Shown: one piece after another, positions 1-11,800 of the stretch
Numbering within the stretch: the stretch's first letter is position 1
How the letters are laid out: each line of letters begins with the position of its first letter
Assembly: GCF_025860055.1 (NCBI RefSeq)
Contig: NC_068320.1
Coordinates: 18,658,900-18,722,899, forward strand
Length of the DNA stretch: 64,000 bases
Direction: 5' to 3'
Origin: Xyrauchen texanus
Taxonomy: Eukaryota > Chordata > Actinopteri > Cypriniformes > Catostomidae
The notes under the pieces: generated by a model
The model's database searches: none
Told to the model about the DNA's origin: nothing
Seen by the model: the letters and a program-made list of their open reading frames with translations, nothing else
Translations under genes and position numbers: made by a program

Positions 1-145
1 TGCATAGAACTCAAAATGTGTTTCTGGGTCATAGTGACTTAAAATGATAAAGCAAAATACCTTTCTAGTATTCCTATTTCTTTTCATTTCAAGACACTTG
101 CATAACGGCTCAACTACGTTTTGTATTAAATATACTAATATAATA

Positions 146-440
146 TATAGAGACAGAGCGCAACGCGTCATAATCTGAAGACCACGTCCACCGGGGGGGG
201 GGGGACAATCCAACCGTCTCCAGCTGTCGACCTGTTTTTTGGGGTCGACATCTTATAAAAATGTATTTCTGGGTTATTTAGCTTGTTTGCTGTACACCTC
301 GTCACACAGCAGCTTTTAGACATTGTTTTGTTTTTTGTTATAAGTCAATGGGGTACAATGAATAAGTCATTGCAAAGTCAATGGAGACGGTTGGATTGCC
401 CCCTGGTGTGGGCGTGGCCTAAATACGCTCTGTCACTATA
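146..440. mobile_element. Small non-autonomous TIR element (MITE)
   Basis: The two ends are near-perfect inverted copies: TATAGAGACAGAGCG at the left and CGCTCTGTCACTATA at the right, about 15 bp with one mismatch. Further in, the motif CAATCCAACCGTCTCC near 207 reappears inverted near 385 as GGAGACGGTTGGATTG, so the subterminal region also pairs. There is no coding capacity. A TA target duplication of the Tc1/mariner type would fit the flanks, but the low-complexity TA context prevents a firm call. A run of 13 G lies near 191. Confidence 0.6.
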
Positions 441-670
441 GAAATTGTATCAAATACTAAATGGTTTGTACCGTGATTTTATTCATAATATCTGTGGCAT
501 AAAGTATTTATTCCACCTGCCTTGGTTGACTTCCTCCACAGTATATGAACATTTAATTTTCATTCAGTTAAAGGAATATATAATGATCTCTGCAAAGTGT
601 ACTTCACAATTCAATAATTTTGCAGGGTCACTTTACAACATCTAACAAGAGAGTTAAAGATGGTACTTAC

Positions 671-734
671 ATCAGGTCTTAGCTCTGCTGCCTTCCCATA
701 ATACCTCTCAGCTGCCTCATTCAGACTGGCCTGC
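671..734 (-). CDS. Single internal exon encoding a TPR-like helix pair fragment
   Basis: On the minus strand a 64-bp segment is bordered by an acceptor (pyrimidine-poor, ending CCACAG) and a strong donor (GTAAGT). It enters in phase 1 and reads QASLNEAAERYYGKAAELRP-D. The spacing of Ala, Tyr, Ala and Pro matches the second helix of a tetratricopeptide repeat, as in proteins of the TMTC family (endoplasmic-reticulum O-mannosyl transferases). The family assignment is inference from one short repeat. No other exon of the gene is recognisable here, so the rest presumably lies to the left (downstream) and to the right of the transposon block. Confidence 0.5.
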
Positions 735-906
735 CTGTGGACACACACACACATTGTTATACTGTACGAACTATAGATTCTGTCCCCTAAACCTAACACA
801 ACCCCAAACCCTCACAGAAAATGTTCTGCATTTTTACATTTTCAATAAAACATAATTTTGAAATATCTAGAAATGTCCTCATAAACCACATTTATAGCAT
901 ATTAGA

Positions 907-1316
907 TGTGAGCGCAACAAGCTGACTCACTAGCTTAGGACTTCAAAGTTCTTTTGTACTCAACACAAAACGTCAGTAAATAAAAGTCTTGAATCCAAAG
1001 TTCTTCGTTTGACTGTTTAATTATGAATTTCAAAACATAAAATATAAAAACTTAGGATCTTTACTTTTCTTACTAATTAACTGTAGTTCCGTGTAGGTCA
1101 AAAGACTGTGTTGCTCCAAAGTCCAGTGGCTTCTGACTGTTTCGCAGGATTCTATTTCTTTCATACTAAATCTAACAACCAATCAAATTACATTATACTA
1201 GATCACTGGTAAACTGTTTACATTAAAATTTCTACGTTCCATATGCAACACAGGTTTTCTCAGGTTTTACAAAATAAACTCAAAATATTATTACTTCCAT
1301 AGAAATGGCTTCAACA
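907..1316 (-). repeat. BEL/Pao 3' LTR
   Basis: This is a 410-bp TG...CA repeat, the downstream LTR in element orientation. It matches 6701-7110 base for base as far as I can read. It lies directly beside the decayed end of pol, where an integrase domain would normally intervene. Confidence 0.9.
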
Positions 1317-1527
1317 TAACCCGGTCCCTAATTGACTAGGCTTTAACATATCAATTATCAACTTAAACTTAAACTGAAGCCATTTACACTCCTACATCTA
1401 ACACTTTCTCAATTCCTTTTAGCAAGAATCTTCTTCTCTTAACAGGGAAGTATTTAAAGTAAACATTAACTAGAAAGCATTAACAACTAAATACTTTCAC
1501 AGACTATTCAAACTGGTAATTTCTATT

Positions 1528-4500
1528 TTATTCAATATTCAATCTACTCTGGTAAGTATTTCTAGTTTCCAGGTTCTTTTTGCACATTAACATTTGCTGT
1601 TCAACTATAAACCTGCACTTCTCCGGATCATTCTCATTCTGCGGTATGTTCTGCTCAAACTCTTTTCTTTTCTCGCTCAGGTGTTGCAACGTCCTTCTTA
1701 AGTGCAAAATCCAGGCTGCTGCCTTTTTCAGCTTATGCCAACTGGAGTAATACTCAACAAGCTGGTTCAATGGATCTGTGCACTCGTTTGAGTTTGTGCA
1801 TGACACTGCAGTGGATGTCTTCACCTCAACATCATCTTCAGTCAGGTAAGTACACTGTTCAGCTTGTTCCGGCCATTCAACTTCTTTTCACAGGAAACTA
1901 GGCCCCTGAAACCAGCTTTTACTTTCCATGAAGCTCTGAATCTTCAAACCTCTTGAAGCCTGATCTGCTGGGTTTTGTGAGGTATTGACATACTTCCACT
2001 AAGAAGATGTAGTCGCTTCTCTAATGAAAGAGACACGGTTTGCCACAAAGGTCTTGAAACGTAGCGCATCGTTTTCAATGTACTTTAGTACTGTTGTACT
2101 ATCCGTCCAGAAAACTGACTCCAACAGGAGAACTTCAAGTTCTTCTTTCAACATCCGATCGATCTTGACTGCAACCGTCGCTGCTGTCAACTCCATTCTC
2201 GGGATCGTGATCTGTTTAATTGGAGCGACTCTGGACTTTCCCATCAAGAATGCTACATGTTTCTCACCCCGGTAATTTGTCAGCAAGAGATACGACACAA
2301 CGCCATATCCATCTTGACTAGCGTCTGAGAAATTGTGGATTTGAGCAGCATTTGTGGGACCAAATGCAAGGGGTTTGAAACATCTGTTCAGACTGAGTTC
2401 TGAAAGCTTGTCTAAGTCTGTCAGCCACTTCATCCATGTCCGGCATGACTTTTCGTGGATCTCTTCGCCCCAACATTTCTTCTCTTGGCAGAGATCTCTT
2501 AAAATGAACTTGACAGGTAGTAGGAGTGGTGCCAAAAAACCCATTGGGTCATACACTGAACTGACTACAGATAATATGCCTCGTCTTGTGCATGGCTTGT
2601 CCGGCAGATTTATTTTGAACTTGAAGCTGTCAGAACTTGTGCACCACTGTATGCCTAATGCCCGTTCCACTGGTAACTCATCATGCTCCAAATCAAGATC
2701 TTTGACTTCAGCCACTCGTTCGTGACCAGGAATGGAACCCAGCAGGGTTCTGCTGTTGCTGACCCATTTGGTCAAATGGAAACCACCACTGGCACACAAC
2801 GTCATCAGCTCCCTCACAAGAGCAACGGCTTTGTCTTCTGTGGCTACCGACTTCAAACAGTCGTCCACATAGAAGTTCTTGAGGACTGTCTGTGTGGCTT
2901 CTGGGGTACTCTTTGATGCTGCATCCTCTGCTGTTCTTCTCAATGCATATGACGCACAACTAGGGGATGATGTAGCACCGAACAGATGCACACACATTCT
3001 GTACTCTACTGCTTCCACATTCAGATTACCGCCTGGCCACCAGAGAAAGCGTAGCATATCTGTGTCCGTGTCTGTAATCCACACCTGGTAAAACATGGAC
3101 TCGATATCTGCCATCATGGCGACAGGCTCCTGTCTGAATCTCAGCAACACTCCGATGAGGGTGTTAGTTAAGTCAGGCCCTTGCAACAACTGGTCATTTA
3201 GGGACACACCTTGGTAAGTTGCCCCACAGTCAAAAACGACTCTGAGTTTCCTCTTTTTTGGATGGTACACCCCATGGTGTGGAATGAACCATAATCTTCC
3301 ATCACTGCGAGTCAACTGTTCTTCTGGAACCCTTACTGCGTAGCCTTTTTCCAGTATGTTGTCCATAAAAGCCTTGTACTCATGAACGAAGTCTGTATTC
3401 CTACTGAACTTCCTCTTCAAAGAGTTAAGCCTCTGTTCTGCAATACCACGATTGCATGGCATCTTCACCTTGTCATCCTTCAAAGGCAACTTGATGCGGA
3501 AGTGACCATCCACGAGCTGGGCTGATGCTGTCACCGTATGCATGAACTGCTTGTCATGTTGAGACTGTTCTCGTCTGTTGTCACATCTTCTTTCTGGAAA
3601 ATCTGCATTGTAGTGCTTCATCAGCATGTCATCAAGGCTTATCACAGAAATACGGTTGACAAGGAAACTTTGTCTTTTGCCATCATCTGATTCTTTCTCT
3701 TGGCATCTGCTAATTGGCCCATTGACGACCCAACCAAGAGCTGTCTTCACAGCGTATGGTCCGTCAGTCTGGCTATTAATGATCTCCCACGGCTCCATGG
3801 CTTTATACGCGTTGACACCGATGAGCAGACCAACATCTGCTTCAAGTTTTGGGAGATGGACTCGACTCAGGTAAGACCACCTCTCCAAATCTTTCTTCTG
3901 TGGGATGTTGGCCTTTTCTGCAGGTATATCTGGCTGAGTATACACATTGGGCAGCTGAATGTAATCATGCTCTTCTATGCCACACACCTCCAGATCGTTA
4001 AGTTCATAGCTAATCACTTTCTGTTCTTGCGCTATAGTGCGAAGCAGGAATTCTGTCTTTCTGCCTCGCATATTCAACTTCTTCGCCAAGTCTTCAGTGC
4101 AGAAAGTCGCTGTACTTCCTTGATCCAGGAAAGCATAGGTATTAATTATGTTTGTGTCTTTCTTGTGTTTTATCTGCACAGGTACGATGGGAAGAATACA
4201 CTCACTGTTCCCGGCCCCAGTATGGTCACCTCTTCTGCACCCTGCAGATACGAGGGCACTTGTGACTTCACTTGTGCTTTGTGAGCTGTCATTCGCACTG
4301 TTGTTCTTTGATGAAGCATCTTCCTTAACAACGTGCAAGATAGCTGGGTGCTTGAATGAACAATCTGGACAAGAGGCCCTTTTTTTACAGTCCTTGGACA
4401 TACGACCTGCCGTCAGACACCCAAAACAAAGGCCGTTCGTTTTCAAGAACTGAATTCTTTCTTTCAGAGGCTGTTCTCGAATCTTGTTGCATGCATTCAG

Positions 4501-4605
4501 TGCATGGTTCTTCTGACAGTAAAGACAAGGATCTTTGAAAGACACTTGCTGACTTGACTGCAAAAGGTTTCTTCTCAGGTTGGCTTTTATTGACATTATT
4601 TTCAA
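1528..4605 (-). pseudogene. pol: BEL/Pao pol: zinc-knuckle, protease, RT, RNase H; integrase missing
   Basis: The open frame 4605-1999 (868 codons) carries, in order: a Cys/His-rich region (residues about 27-93), a retropepsin-like active site FLDQGST (about 160), a reverse transcriptase with YVDD (about 576), and an RNase H with FSDAS, RMELTA and WTDST. A TAG at about 1997 and a TGA near 1890 interrupt the same frame, which resumes as 1824-1528 with the linker that normally precedes the integrase. Only about 210 bp then remain before the LTR, so the roughly 300-residue integrase is deleted. The element could be copied by RT in principle but could not integrate itself. Confidence 0.85.
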
Positions 4606-6245
4606 TAGCAGACATATTCACAGCAAAGCTGCTTCTTTTAGACTCACTTTTTCTAATGCTTGTTTGCTTTTTTGAGTTGTTCTGATTACTTGAAGTGGAG
4701 TCCAAGATATCTCCAAACAGCGGGTCATTGGCAACCTTTGCTTGTTTGTACACAAATTCCACTAAATCAGGAAACTTGGCTCTTTTTCTTGTTTTTTCTT
4801 GAATGTCATAAGCATAACTTCTCCATCTTTCTTTCAGTTTGAATGGAAGTTTGGATAAAATGGACTTCATGTTGGTAGGATTGTTCATTTCATCCATGTA
4901 GTCGACATCATTTACTGTGTTACAACATCCAACTAAAAACAAAGCAAAAGCATTCAATCCTTTTCTGTCTTCTGGCCTTATCTGAGGCCATTCCATAGCC
5001 TTCTTGATACAAGCTGTAGCGATGGTCATTTCATCTCCATAGTGACAATCAAGTAGTTTTCTGTCTTCTTTGTAAGCTCTGTCGGGTCTCATGTGCTCAC
5101 AGCTCCTTATGAGATCAAGTGGCTCCCCGCTCGTGAACTGTTCGAGGTAGTACAGCCGGTCTTGATGACTGTCTGTTTTACTGTCGATAGCATGCTCGAA
5201 TGCCCTTGAGCTGAGAGATCTGTAGGCTAAGTCAGAGGATCTCCTGTAAACGTGGATATGTCTCTTTGAGGCAGTTGAGACAAACTCTGTTGTTTAATGA
5301 GCATCTCGGTGACTTCGTTTTGACGCTGTAGCACTTTGTGCAGGCTATCTGTAGAAGAATCAGTGTGATCATGATTAAGATGCGGCGTGCTGCTTACAGC
5401 ATCAAACCTTGACGATGACTTTCTTCTAACTGAAACACCAACTTGAGTGGCTGGCTTTGGGTTGAATGTAAGGGATGGCTTACCAGCTCCATGACGCACA
5501 TAATCAACTACATTGTGTTTTTCTTGTCTACGCATCAGGGGTTCAAATTTGGGTCTTGAAGGCGGCTCTAATAAATCATAGTTAGATTCATGAGCATCTT
5601 CAAATTCTTCATACACCTTTAATTTGGCATCTGAAGCAGCAAGCTCAGTTTCAAGCTCCAATTGCTCTTTTCTAATTCTCAAGTGAATTTCTTCTTTTCT
5701 ATTGCTTCTCTCTTTTTCATTGCTGCAGCTCTTGCCAACAATGCTTCACGTTCAGCTTTAATTCTCAGCATTGCAGAATTAGTACTGGAAGTATGGCTTA
5801 CCATGGAGTTAGCTTTGGATACACTGTCATGTGGCCTAATATCATCTTCCTCATCTTTTAAAACATCTGCAATCCATTTGTTTGTGTCTTCTATAAACTG
5901 CTTAAATTCCGAATATTTGTTCTCATAAGCATCTTGAACCGCTTTCTTGTCATCTTCATCTATTAACTCACACAACTCTTCATTAATCCGTTCATAATGT
6001 CTTAAGCATCTTTAAAACCGAAACAATGCTTCATATTTAATGAAATTAACATTGTTTTCATTTTCCTTCAATTTGGCTAAATCATTCTTCTGTTTGGTTA
6101 TTTGCGCCAACTTTCCCTTGCGTTCTCCTCTCAGCCTTTGTAGTTTCTCCTCTACAGCCTTTTCTGTGGGCTTTGGCGCCCTCTTTTGGTCAACACACGC
6201 AAGTGCGCTTTCATCTGCCATGTCGTGTCGCTTTAAAATCTTCAC
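4385..6245 (-). pseudogene. gag: BEL/Pao gag, broken into several frames
   Basis: The likely start is the ATG of MADESALACVDQ, about 6221. The N-terminal part is a charged coiled coil (EKLQRLRGERKGKLAQITKQ). An in-frame TAA near 6012 is followed by the same frame to 5679. Frameshifts near 5680, 5225 and 4600 then join further pieces, including the DUF1759-like region (segment 5092-4385, DRLYYLEQF upstream of it). The reading order matches BEL/Pao Gag leading into a Cys-rich knuckle in the pol frame. Gag would form the capsid of the intracellular particle; here it cannot be made as one chain. Confidence 0.75.
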
Positions 6246-6700
6246 ACAAAACTGTCATAATTCCTGGTATTGTCCACAGCTTCTACTCTTCTTAAGTATT
6301 CACAAACACTCATAAATAAAAGAGTCACGGTAGTGTAGGATTTCTTTAAGTAAAGCTCTATGACTTTCCGAACGAAATATCCAGTGAACACGTACTGTGA
6401 CTTTTAGACGATGGTTAACGTTAACATCGTCAGGAGGCTAATAGAGTCAAGAAGAAAATATCAGACTTGTTTCAGGGAAAACTTCATTCGGCCGACGACT
6501 CACTCCTTTTCAGCCGTATTGGTCTATTGTCTTTGTTAGCAGCCGCTAGCAGATTTCCAAAGCTCGGCCCACTCGATTCGCTCGCCGTCCTTAGCTCGCC
6601 GTAATCACGAGTGGCTGGCTTCTTCTTTAACGTTCTTCGTCTAGCAATCTTCTGAATTTACTCGATATTTTGACAATGTCGAACAGTCTTTTGACTTAGA

Positions 6701-7110
6701 TGTGAGCGCAACAAGCTGACTCACTAGCTTAGGACTTCAAAGTTCTTTTGTACTCAACACAAAACGTCAGTAAATAAAAGTCTTGAATCCAAAGTTCTTC
6801 GTTTGACTGTTTAATTATGAATTTCAAAACATAAAATATAAAAACTTAGGATCTTTACTTTTCTTACTAATTAACTGTAGTTCCGTGTAGGTCAAAAGAC
6901 TGTGTTGCTCCAAAGTCCAGTGGCTTCTGACTGTTTCGCAGGATTCTATTTCTTTCATACTAAATCTAACAACCAATCAAATTACATTATACTAGATCAC
7001 TGGTAAACTGTTTACATTAAAATTTCTACGTTCCATATGCAACACAGGTTTTCTCAGGTTTTACAAAATAAACTCAAAATATTATTACTTCCATAGAAAT
7101 GGCTTCAACA
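6701..7110 (-). repeat. BEL/Pao 5' LTR
   Basis: This 410-bp repeat is identical by eye to 907-1316. In element orientation it is the upstream LTR and should carry the promoter. I could not identify a convincing primer-binding site in the adjacent 6680-6700 sequence. Confidence 0.9.
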
Positions 7111-7144
7111 ATACCCTTGTAATTACTAGTTTGTAACCTAAAAA

Positions 7145-7217
7145 AAAAACACTTAAACCTGCCCCCACCCCACACACACAAACCTGCCCCCACCCCACAC
7201 ACACACACACACACACA
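7145..7217. repeat. Duplicated C-rich/CA microsatellite
   Basis: The unit CCTGCCCCCACCCCACACACACA is repeated twice and ends in a (CA)n run. This is simple sequence in the short host segment between the BEL and gypsy elements. Confidence 0.8.
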
Positions 7218-7389
7218 GTACTATAATCTATAATATATGTTATTTTAAATATATGTGAACTATTGATGATAAAATGCTACAGAAACCCTACAAACCAACA
7301 GACCTCATGCATTCAGTGATCAGAGGAAATAAAGTATGAAAACATGCTTTCTTAATCCAGCTTTTCTTGAATGCGGAAGTGTTCCATGA

Positions 7390-8609
7390 TGTAGCGGAGC
7401 ACTGGACGCACCACAGGATCAGCCCCAAATAAAGAGAAACACCAGCAATGCCTTTTTACTTTTGTGTGTTTACTGCAAGCATAAAATGGGACAGTGTTAC
7501 AAACATCTGTTCTGGATTGACAATCTCTCTTCAGAGTGCTTCCCGCAAACTCCATATTACAAGATGTATTTTCTTTACAGTATCTTAAATTGTTCCATTT
7601 AATAAAATGCATAACACCAAAGGCATATTTTTTATGTAGAACTAATAAGATTTATGAATTCTGAAAGTTAATAAAACAATAATGACAAAATGAATGCAAC
7701 AACTCATACCTGCAAGCATAAAATGGGACAGTGTTACAAACATCTGTTCTGGATTGACAATCTGCAAATACATCATTCAGTTAGTACATTGTCCCATATT
7801 TCTAATATGCAGGCAACTTACAATATCAAAGAAACAATTCACAGTTTCAGCTTCTTCTTAACACACATAACATGCTTTAAGTCATGAACTACATTACCCA
7901 AAATGCACCGCTGATTACTGGCGCGCATTTCACTCGGTGCAGACAGATTAACCACTCTTCTCATCAAAATGAAATTAAGTGAAACCCAAATCAACATTAA
8001 CAGGCATCCTCATACCCATGAAAACCAACACAGGGCATTAACTGACACTTAAAATGTAAACAGTTCATAGAAATATGACACAATTGCACGTTTAAAGCAA
8101 TACAGTTTATGTACTATATTAAACATGAAGAACCACATTAACACACAACAGGGCCACCAACAGTATTACCACCATATTTTGTTCTGATTTCATAATAACT
8201 TCTATTTAATATGCTCTAAAACCTTGTTTGAATTGTCCATTAACGGAGAAACATACCTCTCTTCAGAGTGCTTCCCGCAAACTGAAGATTGCAACACGTG
8301 AGGAATATACCATTGATTGAAGAAAGAGGGTTCATACCAAATCAGTAACACAAAAGAACACAACACATCTTTCTTAATCAAACTCATGCAGTACAGGGAA
8401 GTAGTGCTATTATAATGTTCGATAAGCACAAAGACTAATTGCTGGGCGCTGATGTTAAATTAAATACTGGTGTTGATTTAATATTCCAACCTCCCCCACC
8501 TTAATGAAATGTGGATCATCCCTTGCTAAATCTCTCTCTGCATCCGATTGAGAAGCAACCCATCTATTTAACAAAGTTTGATGAATTATAAATTTTTCAC
8601 ACCATTACA
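7390..8609 (-). repeat. Ty3/gypsy 3' LTR with internal duplications
   Basis: This 1,220-bp LTR contains a block of about 53 bp (starting GCAAGCATAAAATGGGACAG) twice, near 7478 and 7715. A second block (CTCTTCAGAGTGCTTCCCGC) also occurs twice, near 7530 and 8260. The same arrangement is present in the other LTR, so it predates this insertion. Confidence 0.92.
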
Positions 8610-8624
8610 TTCACCCTTCCCAAT
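8610..8624 (-). promoter_or_regulatory. Polypurine tract of the gypsy element
   Basis: On the minus strand the sequence AATTGGGAAGGGTGA lies immediately upstream of the 3' LTR. This is the expected place for the purine-rich primer of plus-strand DNA synthesis. Confidence 0.7.
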
Positions 8625-8865
8625 TTCATCAAACTTTATGGGACAAGGAAAAAATTATGAAAGAGGACACATTTTTCCTTACATGACCTTAAAACCGTGA
8701 CGTGAAGTCGTCTGTGAAGACTGCAGATTAGTCTGCCAGGTAGATAAATGCCCATATACATATATCCACAGATCAGTTAAATGTTTTTCCCCCTTTTCCT
8801 ACAAACTGTATTTACCTTCTTTTAATTACATTCTCATGTCCCTTTTTGTAAGATCATATCACATT

Positions 8866-11800
8866 TTAGCTTTCAACAAAGGTAGAGAACATCTGCATCA
8901 AAGCAGTAAGAGTCTCTTTTTTTCCAGGTTCAGCCATCAACATACTCATGGACTCAATCAATCTCCTTACTGGCTTTACCATTCTACCAGACCGTGTGTG
9001 CAAGGTACCACCCTTCAATCTTACACTGTTATCTTCCTCCCTAGTGTCAATCTCTTCAACACTTTCAGGACTATCCACACTAGAGCAATGCTTTGAACAG
9101 TCATGCAGGCCACTAATACTGCTTAGAATGTAGTCTGATGCAGTTGTGTCACTCAAAGTATCTTCTGACTGATTGTGTTCCATCCACTGTTCACCTGGGT
9201 CTCCAGGGTCAGTTTTATTCTCAGAATCTCCATAAAAAAAAACAGTAAGCGGATCTTGACTACGCACAGGATCCTGTGTGAGTCCACTTTGTGAATCCAC
9301 TTCCGAGACTTTATAGGATTGGATCTCTGGGCCCTCGGTCTGAAGCACCCAAGCAGCTGTCCTCTGGTCATCATAGTCTTCATCAGCATACACAGGTGCC
9401 CCTTTTTTCTCTGTCCATTCTACATCTAATCCATCATTTGACAAGGTTGAAAGCACAGTCGATTCTGCATCATTCTGGCTGATCGGAAGGAAATTTACAG
9501 GCAGTATGAAGTTCCTATGAACTACTTTGTTCTTTTTTGTGACAGGATCCTCAACTCTGTAAACATGCACATTAGGATCTTTCCATGTGATTACATAGAC
9601 AGTTGAATCCCACAGGTCTGCCAATTTCCCTCTTGCCCGTTCCCTACGATTGGCCAACAGAACCTTGTCTCCAATTTCCAGAGCAACACCCTTGACTCGT
9701 TTGTTGTACTGTTCAGCTTGCTTCTTCTGTGCCTGTGTTGTGCTACTTTGAGCAATCCTGATGGCTTCCTTTAGGTCTTTCTTGAATGAATTGACGTACT
9801 CATTATAATCCACCACTTCATTATCTCTCAGCACACTCCCAAACATGATATCCACTGGCAGTCTTGGGACTCTGCCGAACATGAGGTAGAAGGGGGCGAA
9901 GCCAGTAGTCTCATGTATTGTGCAGTTGTACGCAAAAGTTAATGTTTGAATCATCTGGGGCCAGTGTACTTTTGCTCTAGCAGGGAGAGCGTGAATCATG
10001 TTGCCAAGTGTTCTGTTGAACCTTTCTGTTTGGCCATTCCCCATAGGATGGTATGGGGTGGTGTGAGATTTCCTTACTCCTGATACTTCCAGCAGCTCGG
10101 CTATAAGTCTGCTCTCAAAATTCGCTCCTTGGTCGGAGTGGATTCTACGAGGAAAACCATACACACAGAAGAATTGGTTCCAGAGTCTTTGGGCCACCAC
10201 TTTTGCCGTCTGATTAGGACAAGGGAACGCATGTGCCAATTTGGTAAAATGGTCTGTGAGAACAAGTACATCCACATTGTCGTCATTTCTCCCCTCAGCA
10301 GACCAAAAATCAATGCACACCAGTTCCAGTGGTTCACAAGTTTTGACTGATTCCAAAGGTGCTCTGGCATCTGGCTCGGGCGTCTTGCTGAGAACACATC
10401 GCTTGCAGTGTGTCACATACTTTCTCACCTCATCGTCCATGCCACTCCAGAAAAAACGTTGACGAACTAGATGGAGGGTTCTAGTCTGGCCCTGATGGCC
10501 TACATCATCATGAGTTCCCCTTAAGACTGTTGACTTCAGAGAGCTAGGCACTACAAGCTGATACCTTCTCTTTCCAACTTTATCTTTAGATCTCCTATAA
10601 AGGACTCCATCTCTTATCTCCAACTTTTCAAAATGCTTCAACATACGGAGCACCTGAGCTGTCTCGTGAACCTTCTCTCTCCGTGATGGCCGTCTTTTTC
10701 TCTCGAGGAAGTAGATCACCCGTAACACCACATCATCATCTCTTTGCTTCTTTCTTATTTCTGCAACAGTAAACGCTGGGAGAGTGGACAGACCGCATGA
10801 CATATGGCTTGAGAATTGGGACCATTGGGCTGTGCGCACTGGTAAGGTGGAATCCCAGTCTAGGCTGGACTCTATAATAGCTTTCACCTCCTCCCTTCCC
10901 ACTTCTTGTTTGTCTCTACATTCATTCTCGCCATTATGTTTCTCTTGAGAATTGACAGATAGCTTGAACGCATTCTGAACAGATTCAAGACTCATGTGAT
11001 TTGCCTTGTTGCCTGGTTCGGTCATTCTAACCCCTTTTGCAAATGGCTCACGACTAAGGAGATCTGCTGGGATGTTCTGTGATCCTGGAATGTACTTAAG
11101 ATCAAAGTCGAAAGGTGCTAACTTTGAGACCCACCGTTGCTCGCAAGCGTCTAGCTTGGGCTTGGTCATTATGTATGTTAATGGATTATTATCGGTTAGT
11201 ACTGTGAAGTGAGCACCCTTTAACCAATGAGTAAACTTATCACACACTGCCCATTTAAGTGCAAAGAATTCTAACCGATGTGCTGGGTACCTGGCTTGAG
11301 AGCGGGACAAAGATTTGCTTGCGAATGCAACTGGTCTTGGTTTGATCTCACCATCAACTATTTGACTCAGAACCGCTCCCAAGCCGTCCATGGATGCATC
11401 AGTAAATAAGAGAAACGGCTTGTCAAAGTCAGGATGAGCCAAAACTATGGTGGTGCTAATAGCCTTCTTAAGCTTTTCCAATGACATTTCACAATCTGAT
11501 GTCCAATCTTCTGGCTTGAGGCATCTGAATGGCTTGGCACTGACCTTTGCACCTCTGCGCTTAACCCTCTGTCCTGCTGTTAACTGGAATAATGGTTTTG
11601 CTAGACGTGAAAAATTCTCAATAAAGTGTGAATAATAATTGGCCATGCCTAAAAAAGATTTGACTTTGGTGTAGGAAGGCGTTTTCCCATCTTCTCCCAT
11701 TAGATCCTTTGCTGTGATCTCATTAATCGCAGAAACCTTTGCAGGATCCGCAGCAATGCCTTCTGCTGTGACTATATGGCCTAAGAATTTGACAGATTTC

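Larger units (their letters stand above)
907..7110 (-). mobile_element. BEL/Pao-type LTR retrotransposon, coding region defective
   Basis: Two 410-bp direct repeats (907-1316 and 6701-7110) begin TG and end CA. They enclose about 5.4 kb with minus-strand gag, retropepsin, reverse transcriptase and RNase H fragments in the BEL/Pao order. I see no target-site duplication: the flanks are TTAGA on the left and ATACC on the right. By reading, the two LTRs are identical, which implies a young insertion. Yet the internal region has stops, frameshifts and no integrase domain, so this copy could only have moved with enzymes supplied in trans. Confidence 0.85.

Noticed and set aside
7352..8429. Small ORFs repeated in both gypsy LTRs (7352-7612, 7690-7887, 8202-8429)
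   Set aside because: They lie wholly within LTR regulatory sequence, have no domain, and are repeated only because the LTR is.
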